From Serripes groenlandicus (Eukaryota > Mollusca > Bivalvia > Cardiida > Cardiidae): DNA of 64,000 bases. The stretch is taken from positions 40,715,387 to 40,779,386 of the forward strand of contig JASEVX010000011.1 in assembly GCA_031761405.1 (NCBI GenBank), read 5' to 3'. The notes under the pieces are model-generated. The model was not told the DNA's origin. It saw nothing but the letters and a program-made list of their open reading frames with translations, and ran no database searches. Shown here in pieces: positions 1-11,256 of the stretch. Position numbers and translations under genes: made by a program. Positions within the stretch are counted from its first letter, which is position 1. The number at the start of each line of letters is the position of its first letter.

Positions 1-195
1 CTTACCCAACATATGTATATACACCGATTCTATGTATATTTAGACTTACCCAACATATGTATATACACCGACTTTATGTATATAGACTTACCCAATATAT
101 GTATATACACCGACTCTATGTATATAGACTTACCCAATATATGTATATACACCGATTCTATGTATATTTAGACTTACCCAATACATGTATATACA
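1..195. repeat. Tandem repeat of about 42-44 bp upstream of HES copy A
   Basis: About four direct copies of a unit containing ACTTACCCAA, TATGTATATACACCGA and CTATGTATAT. A short version with one or two units lies at the matching place upstream of copy E (55975-56030) and traces occur upstream of C and D, so this is part of the duplicated HES unit. AT-rich remnants with ACAAAAT motifs follow to about 295. Confidence 0.8.
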
Positions 196-467
196 AAATC
201 AATTTTCTTACAAAATCGTTTTACCTAAAAATTAAAATTTCTTACAAAATATATTTACCTACACAATTATATTTATTAACAAAATTAAGAAGATAATATC
301 ATTTTTCTGAAACAAATGGCGACCGAATGACATTGAAGTGACTACTTGTTTTTATTTTGAGTAATGTCTTGTTTGCCATTATATTTCCAAAAAGTTGTGT
401 ACAGAAATGTCAAAAATCTAGATTCATTAAATGAAAGACAATTTTAAATGACAACAAATTGAGTAAT

Positions 468-618
468 TGTTTGCAAACAATCGACACACGTACTCTTCTA
501 ATTGACCTGCTCAAGTGCCACTAATTAATCCAATTAATGAACGAACGATTAGTTAAAGACTTCCATACCAATTAAGAAGAGCACGTGTCAAATTTAATGT
601 CCACACTTTGATATATAA
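468..618 (+). promoter_or_regulatory. Putative promoter of HES copy A
   Basis: Conserved block ahead of the gene. A forkhead-type palindrome TGTTTGCAAACA lies at 468-479, a paired-class homeodomain dimer site TAATCCAATTA at 526-536, a CACGTG E-box at 582-587 and a TATA-like TATATAA at 612-618, about 120 bp before the ATG. The same order occurs in all five copies. CACGTG is a known HES/Hairy-type target, so autoregulation is possible. Conservation may simply reflect recent duplication. Confidence 0.5.
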
Positions 619-733
619 TGCAAGAAATTTGAACATTGCGTTACATTCAGAGTTCTGGATTCAAAACCATTTCTTTGGATATAAATAACTATATTTTAGC
701 GGCTATAAACACACTAAAGAATATATTGTAATC

Positions 734-3670
734 ATGGTTGGAACTAACAAACAATCGCCAGCTGACGATGCTACTTATCTAAGAAAGGTAAATATTATGA
801 AAATATTGTTAAACTTGGATAATATGCAGTTTGATCTTGAAATGGTATTGTGTAAATTCAGTGTCAGACCTAAAATACAACAGCATTATAAACATAAGAA
901 ATAATCGGTTTGATTTGTTTCTATATTTCCTATAATGCTTTCAAAATTTGAGGGGTTATTTTGGTACACTTTTAAAAGTTCGCTTGCAATTCATCTTACA
1001 ATATTCTAAGTTAAACATGGAACTCTTATGCAATTGAAGTGCTGTGTTTATAACATAGCTATAACTGTTATTGTTAAACTTGGAAATTATGGGGCTTGAT
1101 TCTGAAATGGTATTGTAAATTCATGTAAGACATCAAAAACAACAACAGTTACATTATATACATAAGAAATAATCGGTTTGATCTGTTTCTATATTTCCCA
1201 TAATGCCTTCAATTGTTATTTTGGTACACGTTTAAACGTTCTCTTGAAATATATCTTAGAATAATCTTAGTGATACATGACACTCATATGAATTTGAAGT
1301 GCTGTGTTTATAACATAGCTATAAATGATAACATTTCTCCTAATAATCCTTTTCCATATGTAGACCCTATCTGACGCATTTACAGCAGTCGACTTTTGAC
1401 ACAATTGGGACAAAAAGAGGAAGTGCTCACGATGATCAATGTCCTCTTATTGATCAGATGAGTTCATCTCTATTCTATTATTATACCTTCATGTATATAC
1501 ATTTTCCATATTACCCCTGGGTGGTTACACAATGTCGTCTGCTGCAGATTATTTCTGATTTTCAAATAATGATTTTCAAACATCACTGATAGATCTATAC
1601 TGGTTGATCCGATACATACAAAACTTGAACGTCATTTGTTCTCTCACGTTTGTAAACCAGATAACTATGTTAACCCTTTCCCATATATAGACGCTCTCTG
1701 ACGCCTCTGCAGCAGACGTCTTTTGTAAGCATTGTGACAATGGATAAATTGATAATGATGAGCAATTTATCCATTTACAACAATGAGTTCAACTCTATTC
1801 AATAATCATACTATCATTTATAGATAGTTTCTATATTTTGGACATGATATTTTCAAAGTCGTCTGCTGCAGATTTATGTATGGTTAAACATCCGGTTAAC
1901 CATATAGTCCAAAGCTACAATTAAAAAGGCATGCTCTAACAAATATAGTTTAATTTATTTTCTTTCAGATAAGAAAGCCTGCTATAGAGAGGAAGCGACG
2001 AGAGCGCATGAGTCAAAGCATTACGCAACTACGGGCCCTAATTGACGACACGGTCAAAGAAAATGTAAGTATAGTTTACTTTAAACATATTGTATTGCCA
2101 ATATACATGCACAAATAACAAACATACAGTAGTACAAAAGTAACAGAATATATAGGCAAAAAGGTCTGGCCACAAGTGCTCTCAACTTAAACAAGGCCAT
2201 TCCCTTTTTATAATATGTTGCATACATGCAATGTCCTCTATATTGGTAGTGCATATCACCCTGATATAAGCTTAATTTCTTTAAGTAACAACATAAGTTT
2301 GAAAGTAAATATAGTTTGAATTCAGTATGGCATTTCCGAGAAATAAGACAGATAACGACACCGGGTTGTCATGTGCTCGTTTATTTCTTTTAATTGTATA
2401 TATACTGTACAACATTCTCCGAGTTACCCGATCTGTCGTAGTGACGTGTCTGGTATATCGTTGAACACTAAACACTGAACACTATACGAGCGCTGCTCCG
2501 AACAAACTATCCTTGGCCTGGAAAACAGACATACGGTACCAACGCATCCATACTAAGGATCGGTTTGTCACAGAGCTCTAGATCAGGGGCGCTGTGCATG
2601 TTCTAAAATCGTTATTTGACTATATAACCCTATGATATGTGCACTCAAAAGAATCGACTGATTGAGTCGTATCTTTTGAGTACCCACATCATAGGGTTTG
2701 GTTGGCTAATATGGGAGATATTGTGGGGAAAAGTATACCCCTTCTTATCTAGAACTCTGGGATCCATATTTATACCGATTAACAGAAGTGTTGACTTGAT
2801 GACGAACAGTACATATTCAGATCACACTGCATAAAGGGTCGCATTTGCTTTACCGTTGATTTTCGAAGAGCGTCGCTCACATAGTTGTATATAGACTTAG
2901 CTGATTATGTATTTTATAATGCGCTAATAAGATTGTAAAATTACATTTACATTGCACTATTTCAGGTCGCACCAATGACACGAGTGGACAAAGCGGACAT
3001 TTTAGAACTAACAGTGCATCATCTCACCAAAGTACGCCATCAAAAGACCGCCACCATGCCAACAACAAACGATAGGGCATCATATGCCTCGGGATTCCAA
3101 GACTGTGCTCGTGAGGTGGCTGCTTTCCTGGTGAACAATGGAATCATGGACGGAAACAGGTTAGCTCATCTAAGTCGGCACTTACATGGAACATTCAACA
3201 GTAAAGCAGCACAGTTTATACCAGACAGCAGTCATATTTCTACCCCAGTTCGAACCCGAAGGTTACCGGGTATAACGAAAGGAACGCCGTTACAGCTGCA
3301 TAAGATATCGCCGATACAGTCACATGGTAATCACAGCATTAATCCATTACTGGGCGGAGCCACACGTCAAGAAAGGTCATGTGATGACAGTTTCAATATG
3401 GCGGCACATCCGATGTATTACACCGCTTATAGATTATCTCCCGTACTAAAGAACACAGCATCTGGAGTATCGTCCGTGTCTTCCGTTAATAGTACATTCA
3501 CCAGTTTTACTTCCTCGTCATTCGACGAAACTTCATATTCTGACTCCTTCTCATCGTCGACTGACGTCATCGGAGGTTGTCATAACGACGTTAAGCTGGT
3601 AAGCATTGGAACCGGAAGTGAAAATAATATTGGTCACGTGATAAGTGATCCTATGTGGAGACCTTGGTAG
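734..3670 (+). CDS. HES-type bHLH-Orange transcriptional repressor, copy A
   Basis: Three exons, 734-787, 1969-2064 and 2966-3670, give 284 residues; both introns are phase 0 with GT-AG ends. Exon 1 (residues 1-18) starts MVGTNKQ. Exon 2 (19-50) carries the basic region with the HES-typical proline (KPAIERKRRERM) and helix 1. Exon 3 begins in the loop (VAPMTRVDKAD), then helix 2, an Orange domain at about 89-125 (YASGFQDCAREVAAFLVNNG), a Ser/Thr-rich tail and the terminal WRPW (281-284). In this family WRPW recruits Groucho/TLE and the bHLH dimer binds E-/N-box DNA in the nucleus, often downstream of Notch. The exon 1 ATG is chosen because all five copies keep it and its donor; the ATG inside exon 3 lies within the bHLH loop. 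Exon 2 reads VKEN where B, C and D read VKQN. Which HES subtype it is cannot be told here. Confidence 0.93.
1345..1887. mobile_element. Two palindromic MITE-2 copies in intron 1 of copy A
   Basis: The clearer copy is at 1672-1887: its left end is AACCCTTTCCCATATATAG, followed by a CTGCAGCAGACG core and an inverted GTCTGCTGCAG core near 1860. Its outer right end is degraded. A more decayed copy at about 1345-1560 keeps GTCGTCTGCTGCAG. The family recurs at many places in this window. The TTTCCCACA motif of other copies is mutated to TTTCCCATA here. Confidence 0.7.
2626..2698 (+). ncRNA. Conserved hairpin in intron 2 of copy A (candidate structured RNA)
   Basis: A 73-nt inverted repeat: the outer arms AACCCTATGAT and ATCATAGGGTT pair perfectly, and the inner arms ACTCAAAAGA and TCTTTTGAGT also pair. 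The loop is near 2660-2665. Equivalent hairpins lie in intron 2 of D and E, with a paired C-G to A-T change in E. It could be a microRNA-like precursor, an RNA structure in the intron, or a tiny decayed palindromic transposon. Nothing in the sequence shows that it is expressed. Confidence 0.3.
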
Positions 3671-4062
3671 TCAGGAACTTCTAGTTGGTGTAGTATTTTA
3701 AGAAATGGCGGTGTGATTCCATTTGATTGCGATCATGTTCTTTTGACGATGTTTAATTATATATCAATTAAAAGTATGTTGATTTATTTTGAGAACAGTT
3801 TTTACTACAAAATCTTGTGTGTACTCAGATTTACTTGACTGAAAAGCTGTATAACACCCCTTTACGACTTTTCAGTTAGGTAACTAGAAAAACACTCATT
3901 TATACAGCAAGACACTTTGATATGATGTAGAAAAGTGGTAAGACGGTATCACATGCCATTGCCTTAAACATACATGCATTTGTTATTTATTGTTACTTGT
4001 TAAGGTTTTCGTTTAAGGCAGATCAGAAAGGATCAATAAGATACGACGGATATAGAGAAATA

Positions 4063-4325
4063 TGATCCGTCCCGCGAAAAAACCAACACTATGGCCTCTG
4101 CGTTATGTATCGACAAAGATCAGTCTGTGCAGTCCGCGCAGACTGACCCCGGCCGAAACATTCCGTCTCAGAGGTATAGAGGTATAACATGATGATTCCT
4201 GAAACGTAAAATCCACAGGAGGCTAAAAGTGTCTATCCGGGTTAGTCTGCGCGACATGCTTAGGCTGATCCGGGTCGATACTTTACGTAATGTCCACAAT
4301 GTTGGTTTTCTCATGAGACGGCTCA
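4063..4325. mobile_element. MITE-1 copy (TGAGCCGTC termini, TA target) 3' of HES A
   Basis: About 263 bp, starting TGATCCGTCCCGCGA and ending TGAGACGGCTCA, flanked by TA on both sides. Inside are GC-rich GATCCGGGTCGATAC-like stretches. The same insertion at the same site is present 3' of B and C and absent 3' of D and E. It has no coding capacity. TA duplication and inverted ends suggest a Tc1/mariner-type non-autonomous element. Confidence 0.8.
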
Positions 4326-4566
4326 TATATATACTCTTAAACTTGTGAGATTTGTTGACAGATTAAATGTGCTAAATGTTGATTAAAGGAACGCGTTAAA
4401 CAACGTCAAACATTGTCTTGTTTGTATAGAATTAAAAAAGATGAAATAAAATAAATTGCTTATTAACAAGTATTATGCTATCTGTCTTATTATTTTATGA
4501 CAACAATTTCAGGGAGTCGCGTCAAGCAATTTGGGGTCTTAATGACATTCAGTTTTGATAACAGAT

Positions 4567-4728
4567 GTAGAAGGTGACATTTTGAACTGTAATTCCGTAT
4601 AGAGTTGCACATTGAACTATCTTTCCGTATATACTCTCACAGTGATAGTTCAAAATGAGAGTATATACAGAAAGAGAGTTCAATATGCAACTCTATACGG
4701 AATTACAATTCAAAATGTCACCTTCTAC
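4567..4728. repeat. Fold-back junction where the satellite reverses orientation
   Basis: Arms 4567-4639 and 4656-4728 are near-perfect reverse complements, with a 16-bp spacer. Left of it the satellite reads in the CCGTATAGAG direction; right of it in the CTCTATACGG direction. It also marks where copy A loses the MITE-3 body found between gene and satellite in B-E, so it looks like a rearrangement breakpoint. Confidence 0.8.
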
Positions 4729-7652
4729 GGAATGATAGTTCAAAATGCGACTCTAAACGGAATGATAGTTCAAACTGCGACTATATACGGAATGATTGTT
4801 TATACTGCGACTCTATACGGAATGATAGTTCAAAATGCGACTCTATACGAAATGATAGTTAATAATGCAACAATATATGGAATGATAGTTAAAAATGCGA
4901 CTATATACGGAATGATAGTTTAAATGCGACTCTTTACGGAATGATAGTTCATAATGAGAGTATAATATACGGAATGATAGTTTATAATGCGACTCTATAC
5001 GGAAAGATAGTTCAAAATGCAAAATGCGACTCTTTACGGAATGATAGTTTATAATGCGACTCTTTACGGCTGATAGTTTATAATGCGACTCATTACGGCT
5101 GATAGTTCATAATGCGACTCTGTACGGAATGATAATTTATAATGCGACTCTCTACGGAATGATAGTTTATAATGCGACTCTGTACCGAATGATAGTTTAT
5201 AATGCGACTCTCTACGGAATGATAGTTTATAATGCGACTATGTACCGAATGATAGTTTATAATGCGACTCTCTACGGAATGATAGTTTATAATGCGACTC
5301 CATACGGAATGATAGTTCAAAATGCGACTCTTTAAAATGCGAGTATATACGGAAAGATAGTTCAACATGCAACTCTATATGGAATTATAGTTCAAGATGC
5401 CAAGTTCGAAATGCGACTCTATGATGATAGTTTTCATAATGAGAGTATATACGGAGTTATAGTTTCTTATACGAATCTTTACGGAATGATAGTTCAAATT
5501 GCGACTCTTTACGGAATGACAGTTTTCATAATGCGACACTATACGGGAGGATAGTTTATAATTAGAGTATATACGGAAATATAGTTTATAATGCGACTCT
5601 CTACGGAATGATAGTTTATAATGCGACTCTGTACCGAATGATAGTTTATAATGCGACTCTCTACGGAATGATAGTTTATAATGCGACTCTGTACCGAATG
5701 ATAGTTTATAATGCGACTCTTTACGGAATGATAGTTTATAATGCGACTCCATACGGAATGATAGTTCAAAATGCGACTCTTTAAAATGCGAGTATATACG
5801 GAAAGATAGTTCAACATGCAACTCTATATGGAATTATAGTTCAAGATGCCAAGTTCGAAATGCGACTCTATGATGATAGTTTTCATAATGAGAGTATATA
5901 CGGAGTTATAGTTTCTTATACGAATCTTTACGGAATGATAGTTCAAAATGCGACTCTTTACGGAATGACAGTTTTCATAATGCGACACTATACGGGAGGA
6001 TAGTTTATAATTAGAGTATATACGGAAATATAGTTTATAATGCGACTCTTTACGGAATGATATTTCAAAATGCGACTCTATACGGGAGGATAGTTTATAA
6101 TATATACGGAATAATAGATTATAATGCGACTCTTTACGGAATGATAGTTCATAATGCGACTCTATACGGAATGATAGTTTATAATGCGACTCTTTACGGA
6201 ATGATAATTCATAATGCGACTCTATACGAAATGATAGTCTATAATGTGACTCTTGACGGAATAATACATCAAAAGGAGACTATACGGATTGATAGTAGCT
6301 TATAATGCGAGTTTTACCGAAAATATTAAAATGCGACTCTTTACGTAATGATAGTTTAAAATGCGACTATTTACGTACTGATAGTTTAAAATGCGACTCT
6401 TTACGTACTGATAGTTTAAAATGCGACTCTATACGTACTGATAGTTTAAAATGCGACTCTTTACGGCTGATAGTTTATAATTCGACTCTTTACGTACTGA
6501 TAGTTTAAAATGCTACTCTATACGTACTGATAGTTTAAAATGCGACTCTTTACGGCTGATAGTTAATAATGCGACTCTTTACGGAATGATAGTTTAAAAT
6601 GCGACTCTATACGTACTGATAGTTTAAAATGCGACTCTATACGTACTGATAGTTTAAAAAGCGACTCTTTACGTACTGATAGTTTAAAATGCGACTCTTT
6701 ACGGAATGATAGTTTAAAATGAGACTCTATACGTACTGATAGTTTACAATGCGACTCTATACGTACTGATAGTTTAAAATGCGACTCTTTACGTACTGAT
6801 AGTTTAAAATGCGACTCTTTACGTACTGATAGTTTAAAATGCGACTCTATACGTACTGATAGTTTAAAATGCGACTCTATACGTAATGATAGTTTAAAAT
6901 GCGACTCTTTACGGCTGATAGTTTATAATGCGACTCTTTACGGAATGATAGTTTAAAATGCGACTATATACGTAATGATAGTTTATAATGCGACTCTTTA
7001 CGGCTGATAGTTTATAATGCGACTCTTTACGGAATGATAGTTTATAATGCGAATCCATACGGAATGATAGTTCAAAATGCGACTCTTTCAAAATTCAAGA
7101 TGCCAAGTTCGAAATGCGACTCTATACGGGAGGATAGTTTATAATGTGACTCTTTACGAAATGATAATTTATTATGCGACTCTTTACGGAATGGTAGTTT
7201 ATAATGCAACTCTTTACGGAATGATAGTTACAACTGCGATTCTATACGGGAGGATAGTTTATAATGTGACTCTTTACGGAATGATAGTTTATAATGCGAC
7301 TCTATACTGAATGATATTTCAAAATGCGACTCTATACGGAATGATAGTTTATAATACGACTCTATACGGGATGATATTTCAAAATGCGACTCTATACGGA
7401 ATGATAGTTTATAATACGACTCTATACGGGATGATAGTTTATAATGCGACTATATACGGAATACTTGTTCAAATTGCGACGCTATATGAAATGATATTTC
7501 AAAATGCGACTCTATACGGAATGATAGTTCAAAATGCGACTATATTAACTGAATAATAGTTCAAAATACGACTCTATACGGAATAATAGTTCAAAAAGCG
7601 ACTCTATACGGAATGCTAGTTCAAAATACGACTCTATACGGAATGATAGTAC
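4640..7652 (+). repeat. 30-bp satellite array between convergent HES copies A and B
   Basis: About 100 units of a 30-bp satellite with cores ATGATAGTT, AATGCGACTC and TATACGGA, continuous in one orientation. Variants cluster: TTTATAATG units at about 5100-5330 and 7130-7450, and units with ACGTACTGATAG at about 6340-6890. Because 30 is a multiple of 3 and the unit lacks stops in several frames, many apparent reading frames (repeating MIVYNATLYG-like decapeptides) arise on both strands. They shift and stop irregularly and are not genes. Confidence 0.95.
5140..6037. repeat. 449-bp higher-order duplication inside the A/B satellite array
   Basis: Two adjacent blocks, about 5140-5588 and 5589-6037, repeat the same series of variant satellite units, including the rare segments GATGCCAAGTTCGAAATG (5395 and 5844) and ACTATACGGGAGGATAG. 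The offset is 449 bp, one short of fifteen 30-bp units. Part of the block (CCAAGTTCGAAATG) occurs again near 7100. Confidence 0.8.
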
Positions 7653-7662
7653 CTTTCAACGG

Positions 7663-7888
7663 CGTTAAGCGATTTTGGGTCTTATCACATCTGTGTACAA
7701 TAAAGACTCAGATGAGCCTGTGCATCCCGATAGTCATACCAATATCTTCACCATCCACAGATGTGTTTAACATATATAATATACAAATGCAGCTTCTGAC
7801 AACAATCTGGAAGATGGCCCCACAGGTTTGATGCCAATATGTCTTATCTTTAATCAAAACTGAATGTGCGCCCCAAATTGCTTGACGC
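7663..7888. mobile_element. MITE-3 copy between satellite and HES B
   Basis: About 226 bp. The left end CGTTAAGCGATTTTGGGTC is matched in inverse by the right end CCCCAAATTGCTTGACGCG. The interior holds ACTCAGATGAGCCTGTGC and CAGCTTCTGACAACAATC. Copies sit at the same gene-to-satellite boundary in C, D and E; copy A keeps only the gene-proximal end (4515-4560). No coding capacity. Confidence 0.65.
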
Positions 7889-8081
7889 GACTCCTTGAAA
7901 TTGTTATCATAAAATCATAAGACAGATAGCAGAATACTTGTTTATAAGCAATTTATTTCATTTCATCCTTTTTAATTGTATACAAACAAAATAATGTATG
8001 ACATTGTTTAACGCGTTCCTTTAATCAACATTTAGCACATTAGATCCGGCAACAAATCTCACAAGTTTAAGAGTGTATATA

Positions 8082-8344
8082 TGAGCCATCTCGCGAGAAA
8101 ACCAAAAGTGTGGAGATTGCGTAAAGTATCGACCCGGGTCCGCCTAAGCACGCCTCGCAGACTAACCCGGATAGACACTTTCCGCCTCCTGTGGATTTTC
8201 TGTTTCAGTAATCATTACTGTATACCTCTATAACCCTGAGATGGAATGTGTCGATCCAGATCAGTCTGCGCGGACTGCGCAGGCTGATCTGTGTCGATAC
8301 ATTACGCAGACTTAATAGTGTTCGTTGTCTCGCCGTACGGCTCA
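8082..8344. mobile_element. MITE-1 copy 3' of HES B
   Basis: Starts TGAGCCATCTCGCGAGAAAA after TATATA and ends CGTACGGCTCA. It occupies the same position relative to the gene as in A and C, so it was inserted before those copies separated or spread by conversion. Confidence 0.75.
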
Positions 8345-8782
8345 AATTTCTCTATATCCGTCGTATCTTATTGATCATTTCTGATCTGCTTTAAACGAAA
8401 ACCTTAACAAGTAACAATAAATAACAAATGCATGTATGTTTAAGTCAATGGCATGTGATACCGTCTTACCACTTTTCTACATCATATCAAAGTGTTTTGC
8501 TGTATAAATAAGTGTTTTTCTAGTTACCTTACAGAAAAGTCGTAACAGTGAGGGTAGCTTAAACGACCAATCAAATATTAGCTTTTGACCAACAACCTTC
8601 ATACAGCTTTTCAGTCAAGCAAATCTGAGTACACACAATATTTTGTTGTAGAAATTGTTCTCAAAATAAATCAACATACTTTTAATTGATATATAATTAA
8701 ACATCGACAAAAGAACTTGCTTGCAGTCAAATGGAATCACACCGCCATTTCTTAAAATACTACACCAACAAGAAGTTTCTGA

Positions 8783-11146
8783 CTACCAAGGTCTCCACAT
8801 AGGATCACTTATCACGTGACCAATTGTATTTTCACTTCCGGTTCCAATGCTTACCAGCTTAACGTCGTTATGACAACCTTCGATGACGTCAATCGACGAT
8901 GAGAAGGAGTCAGAATTTGAATCATCGTCGAATGAAGAGGAAGTAAAACAGGTAAATGTACTATTAACGGAAGACACGGGGGATAATCCAGTGATTGTGT
9001 TCTTTAGTACGGGAGGTAATCTAGAAGCTGTGTAATGAAACGGATGTGCCGCCATATTGAAACTGTCATCACATGACCTTTCTTGACGTGTGGCTCCACC
9101 TAGCAATGGATTAATGCTGTGATTTCCATGTGACAGTATCGGCGATATCTTATGCAGCTGTAACGGCGTTCCTTCCGTCATACCTGGTAACCTTCGGGTT
9201 CGAACTGGAGTAGAAATATTACTGCTGTCTGGTATAAACTGTGCTGCTCTACTGTTGAATAGTCCATGTAAGTGCCGACTTAGATGAGCTAACCTGTTTC
9301 CGTCCATGATCCCATTGTTCACCAGGAAAGCAGCCACCTCACGAGCGCATTCTTGGTATCCCGAGGCATATGATGCGCTATCGTTGGTTGTTGGCAGGGT
9401 GGTGGTCTTTTGATGGCGTACTTTGGTGAGGTGATGCACTGTTAGTTCTAAAATGTCCGCTTTGTCCACTCGATTCATTGGTGCGACCTGACATAGAGAA
9501 ATGTAAGTGTAATCTTACTATCACATTATGACTACATAACACTTACTACCGCATTATGACTACATAACAAGGTAACTCTATTTACAACTATGTGAGCGAC
9601 GCTTTTCGAAAATCAACGGTAAAGCAAGTGCGACCCTTTATGCAGTATGATCTGAATATGAACTGTTGCTTACTTTCAAACTTATGTTGTTACTTAAAGA
9701 AATTAAGCTGATACCAGGGTGATATACACTACCAATATAGAAGATATTGCATGTATACAACATATTATAAAAGGGAATGGCATTGTTTAGCGAACTTGTG
9801 GCCAGACCTTTTTGCCTATATATTCTGTTACTTTTGTACTACTGTATGTTTGTAATTTGTACATGTATATAGGCAATACAATATCTTTAAAGTAAACTAT
9901 ACTTACATTTTGTTTGACCGTGTCGTCAATTAGGGCTCGTAGTTGCGTAATGCTTTGATTCATGCGCTCTCGTCGCTTCCTCTCTATCGCAGGCTTTCTT
10001 ATCTAAAGGTAAAATAGATTAAACTATATTTGTTAGAGCACCTTCTTTAATTTTAGCATTGGACTATATGGTTAACCGGATGTTTAACCCTTTCCCACAT
10101 ATATAAATCTGCAGCAGACGCCTTTGAAAATATCAAGTCCAAAATATAGAAATATCTATAAATGATACTATGATTATTGAATAGATTTCAAATCATTGTT
10201 GCAAATGGAGAAATTGCTCATGAGCAATTCCTCCATTTGCCACAATAATTTTAAAAGACGTCTGCTGCAGAGGCGTCAGAAAGCGTCTATATGTGGGAAA
10301 GGGTTAACATTGTCTTCTGATTTAGAAACGGTTCAGAACAAAAGAGTAATAACGAGAAAAATGAAAGTTTAATAACGATAAAAGGAGGAAGAAAAAGCTT
10401 GTGGGAAAAGGAGAATCGATCGTTTTCGATCAATTTCGTAAACATTTTGACGTTCAAGTTTAGTATGTCTAGATTTATCAGTGATGTTTGAGAAGCATTA
10501 TTTGAAAATCAGAAATAGTCTGCTGCAGACGACATTGTGTAACCACCCAGGGGGAATATGGAAAATGTCTATACATGAAGGTATAAGAATGGAATGGAAT
10601 GAAAACATCTTATCAATAAGAGGAAATTGATCTTCGTGAACAATTCCTCCTTTCGTCCCAATGGTGTTGAAAGTCAACTGCTGTAAATGTGTCAGATAGG
10701 GTCTGCATATGGAAAAGGTATATTAGGAGAAATGTTATAATTTATAGCTTTGTTATAACCCTTTCCCTCATATAGACTCTTTCTGACGTCTCTGCAGCAG
10801 ACGGATTTTCAAAAACATAGTGACAAAAGAAGAATTAACACAGCACTTCAATTTCATAAGAGTTCCAGGTGTAACTAAGATTATTGAAAGATATATTTCA
10901 AACGAACGTTCAAAACGTGTACCAAATTCTGAAAGCATTATAGGATATATATAGAAACAGATCAACCGATTATTTCTTATGTTTATAATGTTGTTGTTTT
11001 TATAGGTCGTACAATGAATTTACAATACCATTTCAAATTCAAGCCCCATACTAACCAAGTCTAACAATATTTTCATAATTTGTAATATCTACCTTTCTTA
11101 GATAAGTAGCATCGTCAGCTGGCGATTGTTTGTTAGTTCCAACCAT
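8783..11146 (-). CDS. HES-type bHLH-Orange transcriptional repressor, copy B
   Basis: Exons on the minus strand are 11093-11146, 9907-10002 and 8783-9487 (54, 96 and 705 nt), giving 284 residues. The domain order is as in copy A: basic region with KPAIERKRRERM, helix-loop-helix, Orange domain with YASGYQECAREVAAFLVNN, Ser/Thr-rich tail and terminal WRPW. Splice sites are GT-AG; the exon 1 donor is GTAGAT rather than the GTAAAT of other copies. Exon 2 has Asn after the basic region (RMNQ), as in C and D, where A and E have Ser. Intron 2 is only 419 bp and lacks the block of about 480 bp, with its hairpin, found in A, D and E. Transcribed toward copy A across a shared satellite. Open throughout, so probably functional. 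Confidence 0.93.
10086..10305. mobile_element. MITE-2 copy in intron 1 of HES B, with CSL-like motifs at both ends
   Basis: A 220-bp palindromic element. The left end AACCCTTTCCCACATATA and the right end ATATGTGGGAAAGGGTT are inverted copies, with CTGCAGCAGACG and its inverse inside. Each terminus contains TTTCCCACA/TGTGGGAAA (10091-10099 and 10292-10300), which fits the YGTGGGAA consensus of Su(H)/CSL, the Notch pathway DNA-binding protein. Further decayed pieces of the same family follow at 10510-10730 and 10756-10830. Confidence 0.8.
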
Positions 11147-11256
11147 GATTACAATATATTCTTTAGTGTGTTTATAGCCGCTAAAATATAGTTATATCCA
11201 AAGAAATGGTTTTGAATCCAGAACTCTGAATGTAACGTAATGTTTAAATTTCAGGC

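Noticed and set aside
2637..2834. 65-codon frame in intron 2 of copy A
   Set aside because: It spans the hairpin, is not conserved as a frame in D and E, and lies within a supported intron.
2975..3670. A single-exon 231-residue protein starting at the exon 3 ATG
   Set aside because: That ATG is inside the bHLH loop. Upstream exons with the basic region, helix 1 and clean splice sites exist in all five copies.
4612..7556. Several 60-150 codon frames in the A/B satellite on both strands
   Set aside because: Same repeat artefact; the frames overlap on opposite strands and share the decamer period.
4640..7652. CRISPR-like array
   Set aside because: Units are contiguous with no spacers and the genome is eukaryotic.
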